From NCBI GenBank assembly GCA_017744935.1, contig JAGIAI010000018.1, positions 39,742-103,741 on the forward strand: a DNA stretch of 64,000 nucleotides, read 5' to 3'. Both the position numbers and the translations under genes were made by a program. Positions 26,645-34,128 of this stretch are shown here, in pieces (positions within the stretch are counted from its first letter, which is position 1; every line of letters begins with the position of its first letter). The DNA is from Variovorax sp. GTDB taxonomy: Bacteria; Pseudomonadota; Gammaproteobacteria; Burkholderiales; Burkholderiaceae_C. The notes below the pieces were generated by a model, which was not told the origin of the DNA, did no database searches, and saw nothing but the letters and a program-made list of their open reading frames with translations.

Positions 26645-27224
26645 CGCCGGCCCCCCGTCCGCGCGGTTTCTCGGTGGAGACGCTCGCCGCGTTGCCAAAG
26701 CGATCGATCAGAGAACGGAAGCTCTCCGGCCGCTTTCGACGCTTGGGCTCGACCACGTAGTGTTCGTCGACGAACGCGCGCAGCCAGGTCACGACCTCCG
26801 GCGGCGCCGGCACCTGCTCGACGGTTTCCTGCGCGTCGAGCCACCGGCCCGCCTCGTAGTAGCTGAGCGTCACGACCACCGGACGCGGGATCGGCTCGGC
26901 TGCCACAGTGGCTTCCTCGTCCATCCGCCAGAGTACGAACCAGCAGGGCGCCGGGGATGAGACGTTCAGGTGATAGCCCTCGGTCTCGTCGCGGAATAGT
27001 TCAACCTTGAATCCCGGATGCAGCCATCGCTGCTCCTCGTCGTCTTCGTGCAAAAGGCGCGGCTCGCGGCCGAAGCCGGGTTCGTCAGGCACGACCTCGC
27101 CGAGCGTCCAGCGCCACGGCTGCCAATGGCTCGACGGCCCGTGCAGGCGTTCGCGTCGCATCACGACCGCGACATCGAGCGGGGCGACATGGCCCGCAGG
27201 GGTTTGAATTTCGGATTGCGCCAT
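26637..27224 (-). CDS. DUF3305 protein
   Basis: A 195-residue cytosolic protein starting MAQSEIQTPAG. The DUF3305 core (about 15-150) has VVMRRERLHGPSSHWQPWRW, GFKVELFRDETEGYHLNVSSPAPCWFVLWRMDEE and LSYYEAGRWLDAQETVEQVP. Function is unknown. It is the first gene of the minus-strand formate dehydrogenase block and overlaps DUF3306 by 8 bases. Upstream is a 203-base AT-rich divergent region with several inverted repeats. Confidence 0.85.
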   Translation of the reverse strand: MAQSEIQTPAGHVAPLDVAVVMRRERLHGPSSHWQPWRWTLGEVVPDEPGFGREPRLLHEDDEEQRWLHPGFKVELFRDETEGYHLNVSSPAPCWFVLWRMDEEATVAAEPIPRPVVVTLSYYEAGRWLDAQETVEQVPAPPEVVTWLRAFVDEHYVVEPKRRKRPESFRSLIDRFGNAASVSTEKPRGRGAGDV

Positions 27225-27317
27225 GCGCCGGACGATAGCCGATGCGTCAGAGGTGACACGCGGTTGCGGAAATGGGCGAGTCGAAGGTAACAAAGTAGTA
27301 CTGCATGTAGTACTTTT

Positions 27318-27333
27318 GTGACAAAGTAGTCAC
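27318..27333. promoter_or_regulatory. Inverted repeat GTGAC-N6-GTCAC (possible operator)
   Basis: Perfect five-base arms separated by six bases, with two further matching A/T pairs outside one mismatch on each side. The spacing differs from CRP (TGTGA-N6-TCACA is shifted here to N8) and from FNR. A dimeric regulator is plausible; which one is unknown. Confidence 0.45.
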
Positions 27334-27361
27334 TAAATCTGAAACCTAAGTTCTCATTTTT

Positions 27362-27388
27362 TTGAAACTGCGGTGTTATGCGTTTCAA
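27362..27388. promoter_or_regulatory. Inverted repeat TTGAAAC-N13-GTTTCAA (possible operator)
   Basis: Perfect seven-base arms around a 13-base spacer, 39 bases before the GAF gene. The left arm doubles as a -35-like TTGAAA, so a protein bound here could block or guide RNA polymerase. Confidence 0.5.
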
Positions 27389-27427
27389 TAGAGCCATTCA
27401 CACAAAGTAACAAACAAGGTCCTGCAC

Positions 27428-27952
27428 ATGAGCTACTACGACTGCGATTTCGCTCCCGGCGCCCTCGAGGTCAAGGTGTCGGACCTGCTCATCGCTACGC
27501 CGGACTTTTGCGATCCGCTGATCGATCCGGGCGTCCATCAGGTGCTTAAGCTGCTGCGCGAGCAGCAGGGCATGGACGCTGCCTTCGCCTGTGAAGTGGT
27601 GGACGGCCAGCGCGTGACGCACCGTTCGCAGATGACGCTGCGCGCGCAGTTCATCGACGAGCAGGCGGAGCCGCTGGAAATGGCCTTCTGCCGGCAAGTG
27701 CTCAATGCCCGCGTGCCGGCTGGTTGCTACCTGAGCGCGCCGGTGGTGGTGAACGGTGGGATCTACGGCACCCTGTACTCGTTCAGCTTCACCCCCGATC
27801 CGGCCCTGGAGGCGCGCGATCTCAAGAAGCTGGAAATGGCCGCGCAACTGGCGGCCCGGTTGATCAGCGAACGCCGTCCGCGGCCCGCAGCACCCGTCGC
27901 CCAGAACACGGCGGCGCCGGTGCAGCGCCGCAGCGACGCGCACGCCGCCTGA
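27428..27952 (+). CDS. GAF-domain protein
   Basis: A 174-residue soluble protein with a single GAF-like sensory domain (about 20-145). It has the pattern DPGVHQVLKLLREQQGMDAAF, then MAFCRQVLN, SAPVVVNGGIYGTLYSFS and the closing helix LKKLEMAAQLAARLI. The C-terminal 25 residues are a flexible Pro/Ala/Arg tail. No output domain is present, so it would act through a partner. It is divergent from the fdh block, and its stop codon abuts the stop of the convergent FHA gene with no base between them. Confidence 0.82.
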   Translation: MSYYDCDFAPGALEVKVSDLLIATPDFCDPLIDPGVHQVLKLLREQQGMDAAFACEVVDGQRVTHRSQMTLRAQFIDEQAEPLEMAFCRQVLNARVPAGCYLSAPVVVNGGIYGTLYSFSFTPDPALEARDLKKLEMAAQLAARLISERRPRPAAPVAQNTAAPVQRRSDAHAA

Positions 27953-28318
27953 TCAGCGCGAAGGGACGAGCTGGAGAAAATCGTCCGCCGCGGGCATCAG
28001 CCGCAGTGCATCGACCGGCACTTCAACCCGCCTGTTGCACAGGAAACGAAGCTGGCAGTCGCCGACGAGGATCACGTCGCCGTTGGTCAGCTCGTGGGCG
28101 CGGACCCGCTCGCGATTCACGTAGGTGCCGTTGCGGCTGCCCATGTCGGTGAGGATGTAGTGCTCGCCGGTCCACTGGATGGCCGCGTGATGGCGGCTCA
28201 CCCGGTCGCTGTCGATGCACACGTTGTTCGAGTGTGAGCGCCCGATGGTGGTGATCGGACCCGCGAGGTTGACCTGCCGCACGCTGCCGTGCCGGGCCAG
28301 GATGATCAGTCTTGCCAT
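27953..28318 (-). CDS. FHA-domain phosphothreonine-binding protein
   Basis: A 121-residue protein that is almost entirely one forkhead-associated domain. The phosphopeptide-binding residues are visible: TTIGRSHSNNV (G-R-S), SRHHAAI (S-R-H) and GSRNGTYVN (N-G-T). FHA domains recognise phosphothreonine, usually from Ser/Thr kinases, but no kinase is encoded in the window. It may be a small adaptor. It lies tail to tail with the GAF gene. Confidence 0.88.
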   Translation of the reverse strand: MARLIILARHGSVRQVNLAGPITTIGRSHSNNVCIDSDRVSRHHAAIQWTGEHYILTDMGSRNGTYVNRERVRAHELTNGDVILVGDCQLRFLCNRRVEVPVDALRLMPAADDFLQLVPSR

Positions 28319-28412
28319 TCCACTTCCTGTAGTTCGTTTGACTTGCTTCGAAGCTTAGGCCGGCAAGTCCAAACCGAAAGACAGAAACAGAAGGCTTAAT
28401 CCCGCGCATTTC

Positions 28413-28426
28413 GACCCGCGCGGGTC
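28413..28426. repeat. 14-bp perfect palindrome between the FHA and LysR genes
   Basis: GACCCGC followed directly by GCGGGTC, in the 142-base gap 28319-28460 that holds no gene. It lies downstream of the LysR gene and about 95 bases upstream of the FHA gene. It could be a protein site; as an RNA it would lack a loop and a U-tract, so it is a poor terminator. Confidence 0.4.
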
Positions 28427-28460
28427 AGTCAAAGGCATTCCTTCACGAACCGGCGGTCAA

Positions 28461-29366
28461 TCACCGGGCCGCCGACTTGCTCTCCCGCCCGAAGCGCATT
28501 TCGAGAAAGTCGAGCAACGCGCGCAACGCGGCGCTGTTGTGGCGCCGCTGGAGATAGGCGGCCGACAGCCACATGTCATTGCGGGTGTAGGCCTGCAGCA
28601 CGGGCACGAGCTCGCCATGGTCGATGTGCGGCTGCACCAGCATCTCGGGCATGTAGATCACCCCGAAACCCTGCAGCGCGACCTGGATCAGAGCCGCGGA
28701 TTCGTTGGAGTCCATGCGCGTCTTGACCTGTATGTCGAAGGGCTTGCCATCGACTTCGAAGCGCCACTGCGGATGCGGGCCCAGCCTCGAATGGGTCAGT
28801 GCATCGTGGCCGTCCAGCTCGCTCGGATGCGCCGGCTTGCCGTGCTTCTTCCAGTAGACCGGCGAGGCGCACACGACGAGGCTGCGGAGCGCGAGCTTGC
28901 GCACGATCAGGTTCTCGTCCTCGATCGGGCCGAAGTGCAGCGCCAGGTCGATGCCCTCCTCCGCCATGTCGATGTTGCGGTTGGTCAGATGCAGGCTGAT
29001 GCTGACGTCGGGGTAGTGGCCCATGAACTCGCCGACGAGCTTCGGCAGGTCGCCATGCCCTGCTCCGAGCGGCGCCGACAGGCGCAGGCGGCCCGTCGGC
29101 CGGCTCGCGTGCTCCTGCACTTCGGCCTGCGTGTCTTCGAACATCTCCATCATCGGCTTGCTGCGCTCGAGCAGCAGCGAGCCCGCGTCGGTAAGGCTCA
29201 CCGCACGCGTGGAACGGTTGAGCAGCCGCACGCCGAGCCGCGATTCGAGCTCGGCGATGTATTTGCTGACGGTAGCCTTGGAGACGTCGAGCTTGCTCGC
29301 GGCCCGGGAGAAACTGCCGTGGGAGGCGACTTCGCGAAAGGTTCTGATCAGGTCAAGGCTGTCCAT
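28461..29366 (-). CDS. LysR-family transcriptional regulator
   Basis: A 301-residue regulator. The N-terminal winged helix-turn-helix (1-60) has FREVASHGSFSRAASKLDVSKATVSKYIAELESRLGVRLLNRSTR. The effector domain runs about 90-290 and is of the common CrgA-like type. Its start overlaps the end of the NAD-linked formate dehydrogenase gene by 19 bases on the same strand, so it can be transcribed as the last gene of that operon. That position suggests feedback control of formate genes, but the effector is unknown. Confidence 0.9.
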   Translation of the reverse strand: MDSLDLIRTFREVASHGSFSRAASKLDVSKATVSKYIAELESRLGVRLLNRSTRAVSLTDAGSLLLERSKPMMEMFEDTQAEVQEHASRPTGRLRLSAPLGAGHGDLPKLVGEFMGHYPDVSISLHLTNRNIDMAEEGIDLALHFGPIEDENLIVRKLALRSLVVCASPVYWKKHGKPAHPSELDGHDALTHSRLGPHPQWRFEVDGKPFDIQVKTRMDSNESAALIQVALQGFGVIYMPEMLVQPHIDHGELVPVLQAYTRNDMWLSAAYLQRRHNSAALRALLDFLEMRFGRESKSAAR

Positions 29367-32239
29367 GGCTGGGGTGCATTGTCCCCCGTTGCGCCTGTTC
29401 CGTAACCCGCGGCCGGCATCGGCACACCGCCGCGCTCGACCTTCACCGCGCAGTACTTGAACTCCGGGATCTTTCCGAAGGGGTCGAGCGCCGCGTTGGT
29501 CATGAGGTTTGCGGCCGCCTCGTAGTACGCGAACGGCACGAAGACCGCGCCGTGCGGCGTGCCGTCGTCGCGGCGCACGTGGATCGCCACTTCGCCGCGC
29601 CGCGAGCGGATGGTGATGACGTCGCCGGGCTGCAGGCCCATCGCCTCCAGGTCGGCCTGGTTCATCGAGGCGGTCGCCATCGGCTCCAGCGCATCGAGCA
29701 CCGTGGCGCGGCGCGTCATGCTGCCGGTGTGCCAGTGCTCGAGCTGGCGGCCGGTGATGAGCACGTACGGGAAGTCGGCATCGGGCCGCTCGGCGGCCGG
29801 AATGATGTCGGCCGGCACCAGCTTCACGCGGCCATCGGCGGTCGGGAACCTCTCGATGAAGACGGTCGGGTGGCCGGGATCGTCCTCGGTCAGGCAGGGA
29901 TAGGTCACGCTCGATTCGCGCTGCAGACGCGCCCAGCTGATGCCGCTGATCGCCGCGTGCATCGCCTGCCGCATCTCCTCGTAGACCGCCGCGACGCCGG
30001 ATTCCTCGCCTTCGTAGTTCCAGGGCAGGCCCATGCGGGTGGCGATCTGCTGAATGATCCAGAGATCGGGCTTGGCATCACCCGGCGGATCGAGCGCCCG
30101 CTTGCCGAGCTGCACCATCCGGTCCGTGTTGCTCACCGTGCCGGTCTTCTCCGGCCAGGCGCTCGCGGGCAGCACGACGTCGGCCAGCCACGCGGTCTCG
30201 GTCATGAAGATGTCCTGCACCACCAGATGCTCCAGGCTCGCGAGGGCGTGGCGCGCATGGTTCAGGTCCGGGTCGCTCATCGCCGGGTTCTCGCCCATGA
30301 TGTACATGCCGCGCACCTTGTGCGGATCGCTGTCGGGTGCAAGCGCCTTGTGCATGATCTCGACCACCGTGTAGCCGGGCTTCTCATCCAGCGGCATGCC
30401 CCAGAACTTCTCGAACCAGGCGTGCGCGCCCGCGTTGTCGACGCGCTGGTAGTTGGGGAACATCATCGGGATCAGCCCCGCATCGCTTGCGCCCTGCACG
30501 TTGTTCTGGCCGCGCAGCGGATGCAGCCCCGAACCGGGCTTGCCGATCTGGCCGGTGACGGTGACCAGCGCGATCAGGCAACGAGCGTTGTCGGTGCCGT
30601 GCACATGCTGGCTCACGCCCATGCCCCAGAGGATCATCGCGCCCTTGGCGGTCGCGAAGGCGCGCGCGACCTCGCGCAACGTCTCGGCCGGAATGCCGCA
30701 GATCGGCGCCATTGCCTCGGGGCTGTAGCCCTTCACGTTTTCGCGCAAGGCCTCGAAGTTGTTCGCGCGATCGCGGATGAAGGCCTCGTCCACCAGTCCC
30801 TCGTCGATCACCGCATGAATGAGCGCGTTGAGCATGGCGACGTCGGTATCGGCCTTGAACTGGAGCGTGCGCCACGCATGCTTGCTGATGTCGGTGCGGC
30901 GTGGATCGGCCAGCACGATCTTCGTGCCGCGCTTGGCGGCGTTCTTCATCCAGGTCGCGGCGACCGGATGGTTCGCGGTCGGGTTGGAGCCGATCACGAA
31001 GATCAGGTCCGCATGCTCGACATCGTTGACCTGGTTGCTCACCGCGCCGGAACCGACGCCTTCGAGCAAGGCCGCCACGCTCGATGCATGGCACAGGCGC
31101 GTGCAGTGATCGACGTTGTTGCTGCCGAAGCCTGTGCGCACCAGCTTCTGGAACAGGTAGGCCTCTTCGTTGCTTCCTTTGGCCGAACCGAAGCCCGCCA
31201 ATGCCTTGCGGCCGTGGGTATCGCGCAGGTCCTTGAGCTTGCCGGCGGCGAGCGCCAGCGCCTCTTCCCAGGTCGCCTCGCGGAAAGCCTCGGTCCAGTC
31301 GCCGGGGCGCGGTGCGTCGTCGAAGGTCTTCGGCACGCCGGGCTTGCGGATCAACGGCTTCGTCAGCCGCTGCGGATGGTGCGCGTAGTCGAAGCCGAAG
31401 CGCCCCTTCACGCACAGTCGGCTGTGGTTGGCCGGGCCGTCGCGGCCATCGACGCTGACGATCTTCTCGTCCTTGACGTTGTAGGTGATGAGGCACCCGA
31501 CGCCGCAGAACGGACACACCGAATCGACCTTGCGATCCACCTGTTGCGAACCGATGTGGCTCTTGGGCATGAGCGCGCCGGTCGGGCAGGCCTGCACGCA
31601 TTCGCCGCAGGCCACGCAGGTGCTGTCGCCCATCGGGTCGTCGAGGTCGAAGACGATCTTCGAGTCCTGTCCACGCAGCGCGTAGCCGATCACGTCGTTG
31701 ACCTGTTCCTCGCGGCAGGCGCGCACGCAGCGGTTGCACTGGATGCAGGCGTCGAGGTTGACCGCCATCGCCGGATGCGACACATCGGCTGCAGGTTGCT
31801 CGCGCCGAAGCGCCTTGAGTTCGGGCCGGACCGCAATGTCGAGCTTCGCTGCCCATTCGCTGAGTTCGCCGTGCTGCCGGGTGGCATCGTCGCCGATCCA
31901 CTTGTAGCCCTGGTCAGGCATATCGGAGAGCAGCATCTCGACGACCATCTTCTGGCTCTTGAGCGCGCGCTCGCTGGTGGCCTGCACTTCCATGCCGGCC
32001 GTAACGGTGCGGCAGCAGCTCGGCGCGAGGGTGCGTTCGCCCTTCACTTCGACCATGCAGGCGCGGCAGTTGCCGTCGGGGCGCAGGCCTTCCTTGAAGC
32101 AGAGATGCGGAATGTCGACGCCGTGGCGCTTCGCGGCCCGAAGGATCGTCTCGCCTTCGAGGCCTTGCACGGTCTTTCCGTCGAGCTGGAACTCGACCGT
32201 TTGCGGAATTAGTTGGGCAAGCGTGGCAGGCGCGTTCAT
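29348..32239 (-). CDS. fdsA: NAD-linked formate dehydrogenase alpha subunit (FdsA-type)
   Basis: A 963-residue cytosolic molybdenum formate dehydrogenase. Domains in order: a [2Fe-2S] ferredoxin (C47, C58, C61, C75 or C76), a His-Cys-type region, two [4Fe-4S] clusters (C165-C175 and C208-C218), the MGD-enzyme cluster C242, C245, C249 and C276, the catalytic core with cysteine ligand C383 and H384 (RLCHASSV), and a C-terminal dinucleotide-binding domain (FPYVLITGRQLEHWHTG). There is no Tat signal. The ATG at 32239 overlaps the fused diaphorase gene by four bases. Electrons from formate pass to NAD+ through that partner. Confidence 0.93.
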   Translation of the reverse strand: MNAPATLAQLIPQTVEFQLDGKTVQGLEGETILRAAKRHGVDIPHLCFKEGLRPDGNCRACMVEVKGERTLAPSCCRTVTAGMEVQATSERALKSQKMVVEMLLSDMPDQGYKWIGDDATRQHGELSEWAAKLDIAVRPELKALRREQPAADVSHPAMAVNLDACIQCNRCVRACREEQVNDVIGYALRGQDSKIVFDLDDPMGDSTCVACGECVQACPTGALMPKSHIGSQQVDRKVDSVCPFCGVGCLITYNVKDEKIVSVDGRDGPANHSRLCVKGRFGFDYAHHPQRLTKPLIRKPGVPKTFDDAPRPGDWTEAFREATWEEALALAAGKLKDLRDTHGRKALAGFGSAKGSNEEAYLFQKLVRTGFGSNNVDHCTRLCHASSVAALLEGVGSGAVSNQVNDVEHADLIFVIGSNPTANHPVAATWMKNAAKRGTKIVLADPRRTDISKHAWRTLQFKADTDVAMLNALIHAVIDEGLVDEAFIRDRANNFEALRENVKGYSPEAMAPICGIPAETLREVARAFATAKGAMILWGMGVSQHVHGTDNARCLIALVTVTGQIGKPGSGLHPLRGQNNVQGASDAGLIPMMFPNYQRVDNAGAHAWFEKFWGMPLDEKPGYTVVEIMHKALAPDSDPHKVRGMYIMGENPAMSDPDLNHARHALASLEHLVVQDIFMTETAWLADVVLPASAWPEKTGTVSNTDRMVQLGKRALDPPGDAKPDLWIIQQIATRMGLPWNYEGEESGVAAVYEEMRQAMHAAISGISWARLQRESSVTYPCLTEDDPGHPTVFIERFPTADGRVKLVPADIIPAAERPDADFPYVLITGRQLEHWHTGSMTRRATVLDALEPMATASMNQADLEAMGLQPGDVITIRSRRGEVAIHVRRDDGTPHGAVFVPFAYYEAAANLMTNAALDPFGKIPEFKYCAVKVERGGVPMPAAGYGTGATGDNAPQPWTALT

Positions 32240-34080
32240 GCGGCGATCTCCTGCGGAAAGTACTTCTGGATGCAGCGGATGGGATTCGGCGCAGCCTGCC
32301 CCAATCCGCAGATGGACGCATCGCCCATGACCTGCGCGAGGTCTTCGAGCGTGGCGTTGTCCCACGCCGGCGCTTCCATCAGCGCCGCAGCCTTTGCCGT
32401 GCCGACGCGGCACGGCGTGCATTGGCCGCAGCTTTCGTGCTCGAAGAAGCGCATCACGTTGAGCGCCGCATCGCGCGCGCGGTCATGCTGGCTCAGCACC
32501 ATCACCGCCGCGGAGCCGATGAAGCAGCCGTGCGGCTGCAGCGTGTCGAAGTCCAGCGGGATGTCGTTCATGCGCGCCGGCAGGATGCCGCCGGACGCGC
32601 CGCCCGGCAGGTAGGCGTAGAGCGAGTGGCCGTCCTGCATGCCGCCGCAGTATTCGTCGATCAGCTCCTGCACCGTGATGCCTGCCGGCGCAAGCTTCAC
32701 GCCCGGTGACTTCACCCGCCCACTCACGCTGAAGCTGCGCAGTCCCTTGCGCCCATGGCGGCCGAAGGAGCTGAACCATTGCGGCCCCTTCTGCACGATG
32801 TCGCGCACCCAGTAGAGGGTTTCGAAGTTGTGCTCCAGCGTCGGCCGGCCGAACAGACCCACCTGCGCGATGTAGGGCGGACGCATGCGCGGTTCGCCGC
32901 GCTTGCCCTCGATGCTTTCGATCATGGCGGACTCTTCGCCGCAGATGTAGGCGCCCGCGCCGCGACGCAGCTCGATGTGCGGCAGCGGACAGGGCGGGTC
33001 GGCCTTCAGCTTGGCGATCTCGGCCGTCAGCAGTTCGCGGCAGTCGTGGTACTCGTCGCGAAGGTAGAGGTAGCAGGCATCGATGCCCACGATGCGGGCG
33101 GCGATCAGCACGCCTTCGAGAAAGCGATGCGGATCGCGTTCGAGGTATGCGCGGTCCTTGAAGGTGCCGGGCTCGCCCTCGTCGATGTTGACCGCCATGA
33201 GCTTCGGCGCAGGCTGGTCGCGCACGATGCGCCACTTGCGTCCGGTCGGGAAACCCGCGCCACCCAGGCCGCGCAGGCCCGAGTTCTCCATGGCGCGGAT
33301 CACGGTTTCGGCTTCCTTCTCGTTGCCGACGAGCGCCGTCGCCAGTTGGTATCCGCCGTGTGCGCGGTAGGTGGCGTAGTCGGTGTAGGCGGGCAGAACC
33401 TTGAGCGCATCCGGCAGCGGCGAGACGCTTTGCTGCGCGAGTTCGGACGGCTCGAATCGCGCAACGGATCGCCCGCCGGGCGATCGAGCCTGAAGCGATT
33501 CGCCGGAAAGCACCGTGGCGAGCACCTTGTTCGCCGTTGCGAGCGGCACTGCGCGCTGATGCACCGCCACCGCGGGAGCCTGCTCGCAGCGACCGATGCA
33601 GGGCGCGGGGATCACGCGTACGTCGCTGCGTCCGGCCCGCCCAAGAAGCTCTGGCAATCGCGCAAGCAGGTCCTTCGCCCCGGCCATCTCGCACGAGAGG
33701 CTCTCGCACACGCGGATCGTGAGGCCGGGTGCCTCGTCGCTGCCGCGCACGACTTCGAAGTGGTGATAGAAGCTCGCGACCTCGAACACCTCCGCCATCG
33801 GAATGTTCATGAGCTTCGCGAGGGCGACCAGATGATGGTCGTGCAGGCAACCGTGAGCGTCGTTGATCTTGTGCAGGTATTCGATCAGCAGATCGCGGGG
33901 ATAGCCGTCGCCCGTTACACCCGACGGGGGTGGCCCGATGAGTCCGCCCACCTCGTCCAGCGACGCCTCCTCGGGCTGGCGGCCCTTCAGCTTGCTCTTG
34001 CGGCGGATGCGTTCGCGCAACTGGTCGGGCGTTGCGACGGCGACTTCCCTGATCTTTTCTTCGGTGCCTGGGTATTTCAT
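32236..34080 (-). CDS. Fused NuoE-NuoF-type diaphorase subunit of formate dehydrogenase
   Basis: A 614-residue protein that joins two subunits which are separate in FdsG/FdsB enzymes. Residues 1 to about 195 are a NuoE-like thioredoxin-fold domain binding [2Fe-2S] through C125, C130, C161 and C165. Residues about 225-614 are NuoF-like: FMN/NADH site GLRGLGGAGFPTGRKW (268-283), SLBB-like region, and a C-terminal [4Fe-4S] set in SCGQCTPCRVG. It reduces NAD+ with electrons from the alpha subunit. The start is 48 bases after the transporter gene, with a strong hairpin in between. Confidence 0.92.
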   Translation of the reverse strand: MKYPGTEEKIREVAVATPDQLRERIRRKSKLKGRQPEEASLDEVGGLIGPPPSGVTGDGYPRDLLIEYLHKINDAHGCLHDHHLVALAKLMNIPMAEVFEVASFYHHFEVVRGSDEAPGLTIRVCESLSCEMAGAKDLLARLPELLGRAGRSDVRVIPAPCIGRCEQAPAVAVHQRAVPLATANKVLATVLSGESLQARSPGGRSVARFEPSELAQQSVSPLPDALKVLPAYTDYATYRAHGGYQLATALVGNEKEAETVIRAMENSGLRGLGGAGFPTGRKWRIVRDQPAPKLMAVNIDEGEPGTFKDRAYLERDPHRFLEGVLIAARIVGIDACYLYLRDEYHDCRELLTAEIAKLKADPPCPLPHIELRRGAGAYICGEESAMIESIEGKRGEPRMRPPYIAQVGLFGRPTLEHNFETLYWVRDIVQKGPQWFSSFGRHGRKGLRSFSVSGRVKSPGVKLAPAGITVQELIDEYCGGMQDGHSLYAYLPGGASGGILPARMNDIPLDFDTLQPHGCFIGSAAVMVLSQHDRARDAALNVMRFFEHESCGQCTPCRVGTAKAAALMEAPAWDNATLEDLAQVMGDASICGLGQAAPNPIRCIQKYFPQEIAA

Positions 34081-34093
34081 TTGCCTCGGCGGA

Positions 34094-34116
34094 GCGCCCG
34101 GCGTGGGGCCGGGCGC
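34094..34116 (-). promoter_or_regulatory. Strong GC hairpin in the leader of the fused diaphorase gene
   Basis: A perfect nine-base-pair stem (GCGCCCGGC with GCCGGGCGC) around a five-base loop, 13 bases before the ATG at 34080. No U-run follows, so it is not a classic terminator. It may set relative expression between transporter and enzyme by partial termination or by protecting a processed mRNA end. Confidence 0.6.
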
Positions 34117-34128
34117 CTGTCTCTCACA

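Larger units (their letters stand above)
27225..27427. promoter_or_regulatory. AT-rich divergent control region between the fdh block and a GAF gene
   Basis: This 203-base stretch holds no gene and is clearly richer in A and T than its surroundings. It contains three copies of ACAAAGTA (near 27293, 27321 and 27411), a direct repeat GTAGTACT (near 27297 and 27307), and two inverted repeats listed separately. A TTGAAA at 27362 could be a -35 element towards the GAF gene, but no strong -10 follows at the right distance. It most likely carries the promoters for both divergent transcription units. Confidence 0.6.
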
